This document shows, piece after piece, positions 26,297 through 34,841 of a DNA stretch of 64,000 nucleotides. Both the position numbers and the translations under genes were made by a program. Origin of the DNA: CAKZQX01 sp034436755 (GTDB lineage: Bacteria > Chloroflexota > Chloroflexia > Chloroflexales > Chloroflexaceae). The first letter of the stretch is position 1, and every line of letters starts with the position of its first letter. The notes beneath the pieces were generated by a model that did not search any database, had not been told where the DNA came from, and worked only from the letters and a program-made list of their open reading frames with translations. Location: NCBI GenBank assembly GCA_034436755.1, contig DAOTVB010000030.1, forward strand, positions 42,261-106,260, read 5' to 3'.

Positions 26297-26656
26297 CTAC
26301 AACGGCAACGACATCAAGCGGTCGATCCACTCTTCTGCTTCACTAGCTTCCCAGAGTAGTTCGATCTGTTCAGCCAGTTCGCGGATAGCAAGATTGGGGG
26401 TGACAAGAAAAATGCCCCAATGGGTTTTGCCGGCTGTCATAGCCTCACTGTAGTGCTGGAGCATGCTGCGCCGATTTTTGGTAATCAGTGCTCGTTGTGC
26501 GTTATACAGATAGTCTAGTACAGCGGGATCAGGGGTTGCCAGCGGTGGAGCACCTGGCTCACCGATACGCAGCACATCAATCAGCGGATTGCGATGCAAG
26601 ACAGCCGGTTTCACGCGCAGTGCCATATGCTCATCCAGGAGAAACCGCATTTTCAT
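26297..26656 (-). CDS. DUF5615-like PIN-fold protein (putative toxin)
   Basis: 119 residues. The start RFLLDEHMALRV matches the DUF5615 opening, with acidic D8 and E9, followed by a mid segment DVLRIGEPGAPPLATPDPAVLDYLYNAQRALITKNRRSM. In most members the strand after RxLIT carries D-x-D-F; here it is KNRRSM, so one expected acidic metal ligand is missing. It overlaps the DUF433 gene by four bases and is translated second. The pair is a known toxin-antitoxin-like arrangement, but nuclease activity of this copy is doubtful. Confidence 0.7.
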   Translation of the reverse strand: MKMRFLLDEHMALRVKPAVLHRNPLIDVLRIGEPGAPPLATPDPAVLDYLYNAQRALITKNRRSMLQHYSEAMTAGKTHWGIFLVTPNLAIRELAEQIELLWEASEAEEWIDRLMSLPL

Positions 26657-26985
26657 GCCGTTCCTCGCTGTCTGGCCCGTTCCGCTTGCAACGCACGCAG
26701 CCGTTTCACCACCTCCGGCGGTTCCTGGGCCGCATACTCCTGCCGGCGTTGTTCGCGCCAGGCCGCCAGGCGCGCCAGGTAAGCGTCAACCTCCTGCCGA
26801 TACTGGTGGTAGTAGGTGATGGTGGCGTAGACTTCGACCGGTTGTAGCGTGCCGTAGTAGGCGACAATCTCTTCCGGCGAGTAGCCTTCCAGGTAGAGTT
26901 CCAATACATCATCAATGCCGATGCGATGCCCTTTGATGCGAATGTCATCGGGGCTGAGAAAGTCAAAGTAATCCTCAAGTTGCAT
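26653..26985 (-). CDS. DUF433 family antitoxin-like protein
   Basis: 110 residues from the ATG at 26983-26985, with AGGAGAA just upstream, rather than the more distant start. The DUF433 core is FLSPDDIRIKGHRIGIDDVLELYLEGYSPEEIVAYYGTLQPVEVYATITYYHQY, a helix-turn-helix-like fold. A charged helical C-terminus (AWREQRRQEYAAQEPPEVVKRLRALQAERARQRG) follows and may bind the partner. It is the first gene of the pair with the DUF5615-like protein. Confidence 0.82.
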   Translation of the reverse strand: MQLEDYFDFLSPDDIRIKGHRIGIDDVLELYLEGYSPEEIVAYYGTLQPVEVYATITYYHQYRQEVDAYLARLAAWREQRRQEYAAQEPPEVVKRLRALQAERARQRGTA

Positions 26986-27179
26986 AAGGTTCTCCTGAAA
27001 TAAAGGTGCAGAACACAGGGTACCGGCTGCGAATAGGACTGTCAAGCATTCGCTGGAACTTGCGGATGTTGCGCTCTTGACTATAATTCTTTGTTGCCTG
27101 CCGAATCCTCCCGTGCCGCTGATGCGCGGCGGATATCGCCGTTACCTGCCCCTGGCACACAGCATATGGGCGTCAGACC

Positions 27180-28118
27180 ATGTCTCATCTGTTCAGTCCA
27201 ATGACGATTGTCCGCAAGAAGTTGCCGAATCGAATCGTAATGGGCACGATAGCGAGTGGCTATGCGCTGCCGGACGGTTTTGTGGGCGATGACCTGCTGA
27301 ACTACTATGTTCGCCGGGCGCGTGGGGGTGTGGGGTTAATCATCACCGAGCCGCTGCGGGTGATTCCTCCGGATGCTGACAGCGTCCGCGCGCATGTCGG
27401 GCTCTACCACGATGCCTTTGTGCCCCGGCTCCGCGCGCTGACACAGGCGGTCCATGAGCAGGGCGCGCGGCTGATCGTGGCGCTGGATGAACCGGCGGAG
27501 GTCGCCATGGGCAGCGTGCAGGAGCTGCAGGCGTTGAACGAGCAGTTTATTCGGGCGGCCTGGCGCGCGCTGGCAGCCGACTGTGACGGGGTGATGCTCT
27601 CGTCCGCTGATGGGGGCGCGCTGCATCAGCTTATCTCGCCCCAACGTAATCAGCGCTTCGACATGTACGGCGGGGCGCTGGCGGATCGGTTGCGGCTGCC
27701 GCTGCAGATCGTGGGCGGTATCCATGCCTGGCTGGGTTCCCGGCTGATCATCGGGTTTCGGCTGGTGGCCGAGGATTTTACGCCCGGTGGAATTGGCCTG
27801 CATGATGCGCGGCTGATCGCCCGTCGGTTGGTGATGGCCGGGGCGATGCTACTTGACATAACGACAGATACCCACAACAACAGTGCGCCGGTGGCGCGCT
27901 TCCCCGGCTGGCGGGTGCCGCTGGCCGAGAGCATCAAGCGGGTGTTCCCCGACAGCCCTGTCATCTGTTCGGGGCTGCTGGGTGAGCCCTACCTGGCAGA
28001 CAGCGTTATCCGCGAGGGCTTCGCGGACCTGGTGATGCTGCGGCACGCGCTGCACACCACTCCCGACTGGCCGCGTATCGCCCAGGAGATGCTCTCCTCG
28101 CAAGAAATGGGCTGGTGA
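27180..28118 (+). CDS. Old Yellow Enzyme-like protein lacking usual catalytic residues
   Basis: 312 residues with a TIM-barrel architecture of the NADH:flavin oxidoreductase family: start LFSPMTIVRKKLPNRIVMGT, the block LHQLISPQRNQRFDMYGGALADRLRLPLQIV, and a C-terminal PVICSGLLG strand with DLVMLRHAL. The substrate-binding H-x-x-H of the family is replaced by Ser141 and Asp144 (LSSADG), and the Q-L-x-H after the third strand is replaced by ALDEP. Flavin binding is possible but normal ene-reductase chemistry is unlikely. It is divergent from the DUF433 gene and followed by a convergent membrane gene. The role is unknown. Confidence 0.7.
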   Translation: MSHLFSPMTIVRKKLPNRIVMGTIASGYALPDGFVGDDLLNYYVRRARGGVGLIITEPLRVIPPDADSVRAHVGLYHDAFVPRLRALTQAVHEQGARLIVALDEPAEVAMGSVQELQALNEQFIRAAWRALAADCDGVMLSSADGGALHQLISPQRNQRFDMYGGALADRLRLPLQIVGGIHAWLGSRLIIGFRLVAEDFTPGGIGLHDARLIARRLVMAGAMLLDITTDTHNNSAPVARFPGWRVPLAESIKRVFPDSPVICSGLLGEPYLADSVIREGFADLVMLRHALHTTPDWPRIAQEMLSSQEMGW

Positions 28119-28225
28119 GGGGAGAAAAAATAGAGCGGGGTATCATCCCATGGCGCTGGATGATAAACCGCTTTATTTTGCAGATCGTATCTACACTATC
28201 GTTTGGGGCAACGAACCGTGAGCAG

Positions 28226-28780
28226 CTATCCCTTATGCTTCAGACCCGGCATAATCGGATAGAGCAGCCCCAGCGTTGCGCCAAACACCAGATGAACCAG
28301 CAGGAACGGCAGCGTTCCGTAAATCTCTGAGCCCAGGAAGGGAACGACCGTGAAGTGCGCCACCAGCCAGGTCAGGATACCAAACATAAAGCCTGCCAGC
28401 ACCGGCACGCCATCATTGAAGTGCGGCTGAATAACACGCCCATACAGCAGCGCAAAGAGCAACCCCAGCACAACCGAGACGCTAAAGTGCATCAGGGTGC
28501 CCAGCATGACGGCGGGGAAACTGAAGGCGGTACCGGCGGCCGCCAGGGAAGGCACCAGCGCACCGGCAACATCGTTGAACGGGGCCCAGGGGCTCCAGTT
28601 CTGGATCCAGACCACAACCATCGCGGTCAAACCCATCACATAGGCCGCACCAACTGCAGACTGCATCCCGGCAAGCAATTCCTGCATCAGGCTGGTCGTT
28701 TTGCGTGCAGTTGGCGCGGTTTCGGCAGCAGCGGACGAGTTGACCATCAGCGGGCGGGGTGGCATCATTTCGTGGTCCAT
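28226..28780 (-). CDS. Four-helix integral membrane protein, unknown function
   Basis: 184 residues. A polar N-terminus (1-37) is followed by four membrane helices at about 40-62, 75-100, 103-120 and 128-150, with a last one near 158-178 possible. Segments include GTLMHFSVSVVLGLLFALLYGRV and AGFMFGILTWLVAHFTVVPFLG; conserved-looking His and Pro within helices suggest a specific fold. It resembles uncharacterised YagU/DUF6789-type proteins, but the match is weak. The start ATG has GGAGG upstream. It is monocistronic. Confidence 0.65.
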   Translation of the reverse strand: MDHEMMPPRPLMVNSSAAAETAPTARKTTSLMQELLAGMQSAVGAAYVMGLTAMVVVWIQNWSPWAPFNDVAGALVPSLAAAGTAFSFPAVMLGTLMHFSVSVVLGLLFALLYGRVIQPHFNDGVPVLAGFMFGILTWLVAHFTVVPFLGSEIYGTLPFLLVHLVFGATLGLLYPIMPGLKHKG

Positions 28781-29985
28781 GACAGTACCTCCTCAAAAGG
28801 CTCACAAAGGCTCACATCAGGGCTTATCCTACACATCCTGACAATGCGAAATAGCGAAATAAAGGTATAACAAACCAGCGTTGCCTGGACCTCCTTTTCT
28901 CAGGCAACATATTGAGCACATCCACCGGGTGCTATACATTTATTGCTACTACGTTATGAGAAATCACACTGTGTTATCAGGACTGGCGCAGCATGCAGAC
29001 TGATGTATCTATCGAAATGCACGAAACGCTGATGAAACGATAATACCTGGACCCGACTGAGTTACAAACGGTTGAGAATAGTTCCAGAGAAAACTATTAT
29101 ATACCAGGGTTTCGGAAATTGCAACCCCCTTTGCAACCCTTTTCACAGCTTTTGCCCAGCTTATAACAAAGAGGAATGAAATGTGCCGATTCCGCTGTGT
29201 CGTTTGTGAAGGCTGTAACTTGTGAGGATTGTAACAATTTCCATCGAAGTATGGCGTAAGGTGTGAAATATAGTGTCTGAGCGGTCAGGTGCTGCCTCTG
29301 TTTGTCGGTTCTTGCTCTACCAGGAGGCATTGCAGATACACCGTAGAATGTGCAAAACCGTAACAACCTGCGGATGTGGCAAAACCCGCTTGGGTCGCGC
29401 AGCTCCTTCGCTGCAGTTTGGCTCCAATCCGCTATGCCCCCGGCGCTGTCATTTATGCATATGATTGCCGGGAACACTTGCTGCTACCCTGTGCTCCCGA
29501 CAATCATTGGGGGAGGTACAACTAGGAGCCTGACCTTCCTGGTATCAGAATATTTCAACCTGAAACTTTTTCTTATAGAACAATGGTAGCATGGTTTTAC
29601 CATTTGTCAATAGATCCCTTCTGATCTATAACAGATTGATTACCTGTTTCGAGCAAACGTATCTCGAAATCAATGAGTTTCAGTTGTTTTCCGGCAGGGT
29701 TTCGCCTGATCTATTGTTCACAAAGTCAAAGATTCGCATCAGATCAGCCGACATAGAACTTGTTCCGCCTTTCACAAGGTTTTGCAAAGACCTGGTTTTT
29801 GTTGGAAACCGGCAAAAGAACAAACAAAGAACAGCTATACTATCCGATAGCGATGTGTCGGGTGCGCGTTGTTCTCAGTTCTTTGTGTTCGGTTCTCTCT
29901 AAACTTTGTGTTTCTCTTCACGATATGATCTTACGCTGCTGTTTCTGATATTTTGACTTTGTTCGTTCGTTCACAACGGTTTTAA
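28781..29985. other. 1.2-kb stretch without a convincing gene
   Basis: The DNA is AT-rich compared with its flanks and has only short, unrelated open frames (longest about 100 codons, no ribosome site or family). A hairpin GTTGCCTG (28880-28887) / CAGGCAAC (28901-28908) and several GAACA-type words are visible. No RNase P, tmRNA, SRP or 6S RNA signature was recognised. An unrecognised small RNA is possible. Confidence 0.5.
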
Positions 29986-30013
29986 GAACAGCGAACCGAG
30001 AACAAAGAACAAA
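29986..30013. repeat. Heptanucleotide array (GAACAAA-type)x4
   Basis: Units GAACAGC, GAACCGA, GAACAAA, GAACAAA in tandem, directly beside the terminator at 30013. Related GAACAAA words occur after the BON gene at 14395-14408. Confidence 0.7.
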
Positions 30014-30060
30014 AAGAAGCGCCATGACCTGTCCGGGATGACGGATCATAGCGCTTCTTT
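30013..30060 (-). terminator. Terminator of the radical-SAM-like gene
   Basis: On the minus strand AAAGAAGCGC (30060-30051) pairs with GCGCTTCTTT (30022-30013) around a long inner hairpin, followed by TTGTTCTTTG. It lies about 70 bp after the stop codon. Confidence 0.65.
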
Positions 30061-30127
30061 AGCGGGTGCGCTAGAGCGATTCGATTCTATGGCAGTGCAT
30101 GACTCTAGCGAAAGAACAGACGCATTC

Positions 30128-31126
30128 TCAACGTTTGAAGATTGAGTTGCGCAGATAAACCTTGTAGCCGCAGTTCGCACACTGCCCATCGCTAATGCCG
30201 ATCATCCGGGCAACGCCATTCTCGCGCGTAATCAGCGTTGACTGGCAGACGGGACAGAGCGTGTTCTGGTTGGGCTCAGGACCATACACAAACTGCAGGC
30301 CGCTCTCGTGGCCGATCCGGCGGGCCCGCACAACCGCCGCCGCTGTTTCAACCCCGGCATCACCCGGCAGCACATGCCAGGGTGTCTGCTCATCCAGATA
30401 GTCGCGGATCCACTCGGCCAGGGCGCGCAGTTCGCGTGGATCATCGTTGACGCCATGGTGCAGGCGGGTTGTCACCTCGATGTGGCAGCGCCAGTGCTGG
30501 CGGGCCCAGGCAATCACGCCCAGAATGTTCTGCCAGTCGGGTACACCGGCCAGGCGCGCATAGGCAACCTCGCCAAACCCCCGCAGGTCCAGGCTGATAC
30601 CATCAAGATAGGGACCAAAGCGGTCAAGCGCCTCACGGGTCAGATAGCCGGTGGTCACCATAGCGGTGTAGCGACTGGAGGCACGGCTGGTCTGGAGAAG
30701 ATCAAGGACATACTCATGTGATACGGCAGGTTCGCCATAGGCCCAGATCACCCCGCGACAGAGCCGCTCCAGCGCGAAGGCGGCGGCGCGTTGCGGGGCT
30801 AGTTTGCGGCGTTTCTCTTCAACCGTGGGGATGTGGGCGTAATTGCCGCGCTGTTGATCAACCGGAAAGGCATAGCCCCAGCCGCCAATCGAGAGCGCAA
30901 TCGAATCGGGGAAGAAGTGCCAGAGCCGGTAGTCTTCAATCGGGCTGACCGATGCGGCACTGATCAGGCCATAATTCTGGGCAATAATGCCATCATTACT
31001 GCCGACCCGCATAAGACACCGCCCTGTATCGCCCGGTCGTAGGGTACAGCGCCACTGGCAGGCGGTGCACTGGGTAACGCCATTCTCGGTTGTCGTGGTA
31101 AGTTGTGCGATTTCTAAGACTGACAT
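30128..31126 (-). CDS. AmmeMemoRadiSam-type radical SAM homologue lacking the iron-sulfur cysteines
   Basis: 332 residues matching the COG1180-type radical SAM protein of the AmmeMemoRadiSam system over its length. The N-terminal cysteine block is kept (C20, C23, C27, C37: QCTACQWRCTLRPGDTGRC), as is the lead-in SPIEDYRLWHFFPDSIALSIG. At the place of the cluster motif G-C-N-F-R-C-P-F-C this protein has G-Y85-A-F-P-V89-D-Q-Q92, so all three cluster cysteines are gone. The TIM-barrel part continues (VIWAYGEPAVSHEYVLDLL, DGISLDLRG) and the C-terminal zinc-ribbon-like pairs C291-C294 and C316-C319 remain. No MEMO or AMMECR1 gene is nearby. It cannot hold the usual [4Fe-4S]; a structural or metal-binding role is inferred. 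Confidence 0.8.
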   Translation of the reverse strand: MSVLEIAQLTTTTENGVTQCTACQWRCTLRPGDTGRCLMRVGSNDGIIAQNYGLISAASVSPIEDYRLWHFFPDSIALSIGGWGYAFPVDQQRGNYAHIPTVEEKRRKLAPQRAAAFALERLCRGVIWAYGEPAVSHEYVLDLLQTSRASSRYTAMVTTGYLTREALDRFGPYLDGISLDLRGFGEVAYARLAGVPDWQNILGVIAWARQHWRCHIEVTTRLHHGVNDDPRELRALAEWIRDYLDEQTPWHVLPGDAGVETAAAVVRARRIGHESGLQFVYGPEPNQNTLCPVCQSTLITRENGVARMIGISDGQCANCGYKVYLRNSIFKR

Positions 31127-31615
31127 GACATGACTCCTGGGCTAGCCTGAAGCTAGGGTTCCTCACTCGCGGCGGGCGCATCCAGTGGAGAGCCTGGCGG
31201 TATGAATGATATGTGGTGCATACGTGCGCAGCGGTGTAGTGCCTGCACGGGGTTCCCTCGGTCCCGTGCGCAGGTACATCGTTGCGGTGTATGTACCTTG
31301 TACCAAGTGTAGCACGAATATGGCTTGTTGTCTTGCTCTATTCCGGCTTTTTTACCAAAAAAGCCGGCGGCATGGCCTGTCGCAGTTTATCGGAACCAGT
31401 ATAGCAGCTTCATCATACCATCTCCCGGCGTATGGTTAAAATGACGTTAAGACGGCTGGTGGGTGGTGGGTGGTGAAGGGCTCTGTTGGGCTGATGGCGG
31501 ACAGGGCAGCGCGCTCCTCCGGGTGCCGGCTTCCGGATGCCCGAGGTACGGTTCGCAGTTCTCAATTCCTGGTGGTTCGTCTGGCTGGTTCCTGGTTCTG
31601 GGTTCTCGGTCTTTT
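31127..31615. other. Gap with a two-way hairpin
   Basis: No gene is evident. The main feature is an 11-bp perfect hairpin, CCGGCTTTTTT (31343-31353) with AAAAAAGCCGG (31357-31367) and loop ACC, which reads as a terminator on both strands. A GC-rich imperfect palindrome near 31215-31290 may belong to the 5' region of the radical-SAM-like gene. Confidence 0.5.
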
Positions 31616-32044
31616 CTAACTCATATCCGGCAACTCCCCCTTGGTTTCACGCACCAGTCGCTGGATCTCCGCTTCGGACGGACCACCGCCATGCTGTTCC
31701 CACCAGCGATGGTACCAGCGCAGGTTCTCGGTGAAGGCCCGCAGCACTTCGCCATGGTTGAGTGGGGGCACTTTCTGCTGCAGCATCTCGATAATCTCAT
31801 CGCGGTCGCTCGGTGTAATCTCGGTGACAGTCTGTAAGATCCGTTCGGCACGCAGCATAAACAACTCCCGCTCGATAGCGGGGAAGTCCTTCCCCATCTG
31901 GCGAATATTCCCCAGGTAGCAGATCGTGCGCTGCCGGGGACTGCCCGCCTCGTCGCGATAACTCTCGACCAGATATGCGTCGTGAAAGCTCGTGTCGGCA
32001 ACTGACACATTCTTATGTCGCCGTACAATCCAGCGTACATACAT
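31616..32044 (-). CDS. Small helical protein with transposase-N-terminus-like start
   Basis: 142 residues from the ATG at 32042-32044. Residues 1-55 (MYVRWIVRRHKN, AYLVESYRDEAGSPRQRTICYLGNI) resemble the N-terminal beta region of IS1634/IS1380-like transposases, where a YLVES-Y-R-x-x-G-x-x-R-Q-R pattern is common. No DDE catalytic domain follows. The rest is helical and charged, with a WYHRWWEQHGG motif. It may be a domesticated or truncated transposase end, or an unrelated conserved protein. No inverted repeats of an insertion sequence were seen around it. Confidence 0.5.
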   Translation of the reverse strand: MYVRWIVRRHKNVSVADTSFHDAYLVESYRDEAGSPRQRTICYLGNIRQMGKDFPAIERELFMLRAERILQTVTEITPSDRDEIIEMLQQKVPPLNHGEVLRAFTENLRWYHRWWEQHGGGPSEAEIQRLVRETKGELPDMS

Positions 32045-32453
32045 AGCCGACCTCCGCCTCAATCCGCTCGGTTCAGGCAATGTGTCAATAAGCCCCGACT
32101 GTGTCGAATCTAGTTGGGGGTGTCGCAGTTGCCAGTAAAACCAGATGCCTGATGCGAGCAGTTTGTTACATTTAAGAAAAAGCCTGCTCTTAACGTCCTA
32201 TTATAGCGGATATCGTCCCGTTTTTGAATACCATATATAAAAATTGATTCTTAGTACAAAATCTGCACTACCCACCACCTGCCAACGGCCCGTCGTCGTC
32301 TGCTGTCATGCCTGTGCTGGCGCACTAGAATGGGGAAAACCCGCTGAACACGCGGATCGCTGCACCAGTGGTCGCTTCCCGGTACGACATTTTTCTCCGC
32401 TATGCTTGAGAAATCCGAGCGGCTGTCGTGTAATTGCACAACCTTCGCACATA
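32045..32453. other. Gap upstream of the bch block
   Basis: About 400 bp without a convincing gene, with AT-rich patches. The only clear signal is the promoter that begins at 32454. Confidence 0.4.
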
Positions 32454-32482
32454 TTGCACCATTTTTCACTATATGCTATACT
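32454..32482 (+). promoter_or_regulatory. Sigma-70-type promoter of the bacteriochlorophyll block
   Basis: TTGCAC (32454-32459), 17 bases, TATACT (32477-32482). Transcription from about 32489 would leave a leader of about 125 bases before the PucC-like start, room for regulation by oxygen or light. No specific operator was recognised. Confidence 0.7.
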
Positions 32483-32614
32483 CAAATCGTCTCCTACCAA
32501 ACATTGAATCTTCTGCATATTTCTCTGGAGCAAATGTAGTTCACACTTGGTACTACCTCTTACATTTGCACCTGTTCAGGTTCTCGGATAGCGTATGAGA
32601 AAAGGCAGGCAACG

Positions 32615-33973
32615 ATGAGGTTTCTCCGTCTGACGCTTAAGATGCTACGGCTGGCGATGATGCGCATCGGCGTTGGCTGGATGTTTGCCCTGTTAACCTT
32701 TAACTTTAACCGCATCAGCATTTATGAACTTGGCGCAATCGGTGTCGTGGTGACGACCCTGATCGGCCTGCATCACTTCCTCTCGCCTTTCCAGGTGGTC
32801 TTTGGTCGTCTGGCGGACCGTTACCCAATCCTGGGGTATCGGCGCAGTCCCTACATAGTGTTGAGCGGGTTGACGGCGAGTCTGGTGTTTCTGCTGCTGC
32901 CCTCGGTGGCAATTGGCCTGGGGGCCGGTTCGCTGCCGGTGCTGCTGCTGGCGTTTGCATTACTGATGATTTTTGGTCTGGCGATTGCGGCCAACGGCAC
33001 GGCAATTAACGCACTGGTGGCTGAGACAACCAGTGACCGGGAACGCGGCGCGGTTGTGGCGTTTGTCTGGACATTCTTGATCCTCAGCAGTATCTTCTCC
33101 GCCCAGGTTGCCAAAGTAATTATGCCGGTGTACGATCCGCAGCAGATGCAACTGCTCTACAATCTGACGCCGTTTGTGGTGATGGTGCCGATCCTGCTGG
33201 GCCTGATCGGGTTGGAGCGGCGCATTTCACCCGAAGCACACGCGGAACTGCTGGCCCAACCGCGGTCGGCCGAACCCGAGCGGTCGCACCATGCGCTGGC
33301 GGTGGCCTGGACGATCCTGCGGCGCAATCGGCAGGTGCGCGGCTTTTTTGTCTTTGTGTTACTGGCAATTATGGGTATTTTCCTGCAGGATGCCATCCTG
33401 GAAGTTTTTGGGGCGGAAGTCTTTGGCATGGAACAGGGTGAGACGGCCACGTTTCAGCAGGTCTGGGGCGGCGGGGTGCTGCTGGGGATGCTGCTGATTG
33501 GGCTGCTCTCGACACGGCTGCCAATCTCGAAGAAGACGATTGCGACCGTTGGTGGGTTGGGGATTGCGCTGGGCCTGGCGCTGATCGCGCTGGCCGGGTG
33601 GACGCTCCAACGCTCGCTGCTCGATCCCGGCCTGCTGATCATGGGGCTTGGCACCGGAACATTCAATGTCGGCGCGTTGTCGATGATGATGGAGATGACG
33701 GTTGAGGGGCAGGTGGGCCTCTACATGGGGCTCTGGGGGATGGCGCAGGGATTGGGCAATGGACTGGCGAATGTGTTGAGTGGCGCGCTGCATACCGGCT
33801 TGATCGAAACCAACCTGCTGGCTCCAGTTACGGCCTATACACTGATCTTTAGCCTGGAAGCGCTGATGATGGTGCTGGCGGTCGGGGTGCTGCGGGGCAT
33901 CAGTGTGCAGGAGTTCAAGGGTGTAAGCCGGGTTGATCTGCAGACGGCCATGGCTTTTGATACCGCCGCATAG
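32615..33973 (+). CDS. PucC/BCH1-family major facilitator protein
   Basis: 452 residues with about twelve membrane helices. The early part RISIYELGAIGVVVTTLIGLHHFLSPFQVVFGRLADRYPILGYRRSPYI is characteristic of the PucC/LhaA/BCH1 carriers, which help deliver bacteriochlorophyll to light-harvesting and reaction-centre proteins. Other typical segments are SDRERGAVVAFVWTFLILSSI and MMEMTVEGQVGLYMGLWGMAQGLGN. It heads a same-strand block with bchF 45 bp downstream and bchC further on. A pigment-assembly role follows from family and context; the exact cargo is unknown. Confidence 0.88.
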   Translation: MRFLRLTLKMLRLAMMRIGVGWMFALLTFNFNRISIYELGAIGVVVTTLIGLHHFLSPFQVVFGRLADRYPILGYRRSPYIVLSGLTASLVFLLLPSVAIGLGAGSLPVLLLAFALLMIFGLAIAANGTAINALVAETTSDRERGAVVAFVWTFLILSSIFSAQVAKVIMPVYDPQQMQLLYNLTPFVVMVPILLGLIGLERRISPEAHAELLAQPRSAEPERSHHALAVAWTILRRNRQVRGFFVFVLLAIMGIFLQDAILEVFGAEVFGMEQGETATFQQVWGGGVLLGMLLIGLLSTRLPISKKTIATVGGLGIALGLALIALAGWTLQRSLLDPGLLIMGLGTGTFNVGALSMMMEMTVEGQVGLYMGLWGMAQGLGNGLANVLSGALHTGLIETNLLAPVTAYTLIFSLEALMMVLAVGVLRGISVQEFKGVSRVDLQTAMAFDTAA

Positions 33974-34018
33974 CCCCAACTTGTAGTACGATACGTTCCA
34001 GGGAAGGAAACGGATGCG

Positions 34019-34483
34019 ATGTATACACCTGAACAACTTGCGCGGCGTGAGGCGTCTCCCTGGACGCGCGTGCAGATTATTCTGGCTCCGATTCAGTTTC
34101 TGGCTTTTCTGATAAGTTTTTTTCTGGTTGTTCGTTATCTGATCACCGATCAAGGGTTCATGGCGGCGACGATCAGTGTCTGGATTAAAATTGCGCTGAT
34201 CTGGGCGTTGACAATTACCGGCATGCTCTGGGAGAAGGATGTCTACGGGCACTATTTTATGGCGCGGGAGTTCTTCTGGGAGGATCTAGGCAATCTGATC
34301 GCCATTCTGACGCACAATGCCTATTTTGTGGTGCAATGGTTGGGATGGGATCAGCGTGCCGTGATGCTGGTAATGTTGTTTGCATATATTACGTATCTCT
34401 TCAATGCGGTACAATTCATTATCAAGGGGATTCGCTCCGGGCGTGAGCGGCGTGCGTTGCGTACCGGGGTGGTTAATCAGTAA
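34019..34483 (+). CDS. bchF: 3-vinyl bacteriochlorophyllide hydratase
   Basis: 154 residues, the usual BchF size, mostly four membrane helices. The start YTPEQLARREASPWTRVQIILAPIQFLAFLIS is close to known BchF, as are ISVWIKIALIWALTITGMLWEKDVYGHYF and REFFWEDLGNLIAILTHNAYF. BchF hydrates the C3-vinyl group to 3-hydroxyethyl, which BchC next oxidises to acetyl. The His and Glu in EKDVYGHYFMAREFFWED may form the active site. AAGGA precedes the ATG. It is encoded just before bchC, with a repeat element between. Confidence 0.92.
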   Translation: MYTPEQLARREASPWTRVQIILAPIQFLAFLISFFLVVRYLITDQGFMAATISVWIKIALIWALTITGMLWEKDVYGHYFMAREFFWEDLGNLIAILTHNAYFVVQWLGWDQRAVMLVMLFAYITYLFNAVQFIIKGIRSGRERRALRTGVVNQ

Positions 34484-34485
34484 CA

Positions 34486-34702
34486 GGCGTTACGCGGTGG
34501 GCGTTTGGACCACGAACAACACGACATGAGCGAACACCGCGAAACGGTCAATGCTGACATGGATCAGGCGATCCCGTGTTTTGCGGAGGATATCGCCTCC
34601 GGCAGGGCAGAAAAAGATCGATCATGTACCATGCTGCCGCAGGCGAAGCGGGTGTTCATCGGGTCAACTGCCCGGTTTGAACATGCACCGTGTACGTCGT
34701 GG
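34486..34702. repeat. Foldback repeat family A, long mosaic copy
   Basis: Left end GTTACGCGGTGGGCG and right end near GTGTACGTCGTGG, with inner CGCCTCCGGCAGGGCAG facing ATGCTGCCGCAGGCGAAGC. The long arm (GACCACGAACAACACGACAT and onward) matches 8944-9155 and, inverted, 52500-52628. It splits bchF from bchC. A second short repeat GTAGGGGCG follows (about 34715-34790). Confidence 0.7.
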
Positions 34703-34841
34703 TAGTAAGATGAAGTAGGGGCGAATTAGGTTTCGCCTGGACCGGATTGGTCGGCATTGTAGGGGCGTAATATCTTCGCCTCGACCGCTGGATTGGTCTG
34801 CGGCTTATTCGTTATATAGTGACGACGGTAAGGTTAGGGTT

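Noticed and set aside
28909..29985. tmRNA or RNase P RNA
   Set aside because: No recognisable conserved core (such as the GGAAAGTCC-type block) or tag-peptide frame was found on either strand.
31616..32044. An intact insertion sequence
   Set aside because: Only an N-terminal transposase-like stretch is seen; there is no DDE domain, and no terminal inverted repeats or target duplication.
8944..34702. A conserved small protein in family A repeats (frames starting MDHEQHDMSE)
   Set aside because: The same DNA in other copies shifts frame or is inverted, and no ribosome site is kept. The similarity is explained by DNA repeat conservation.
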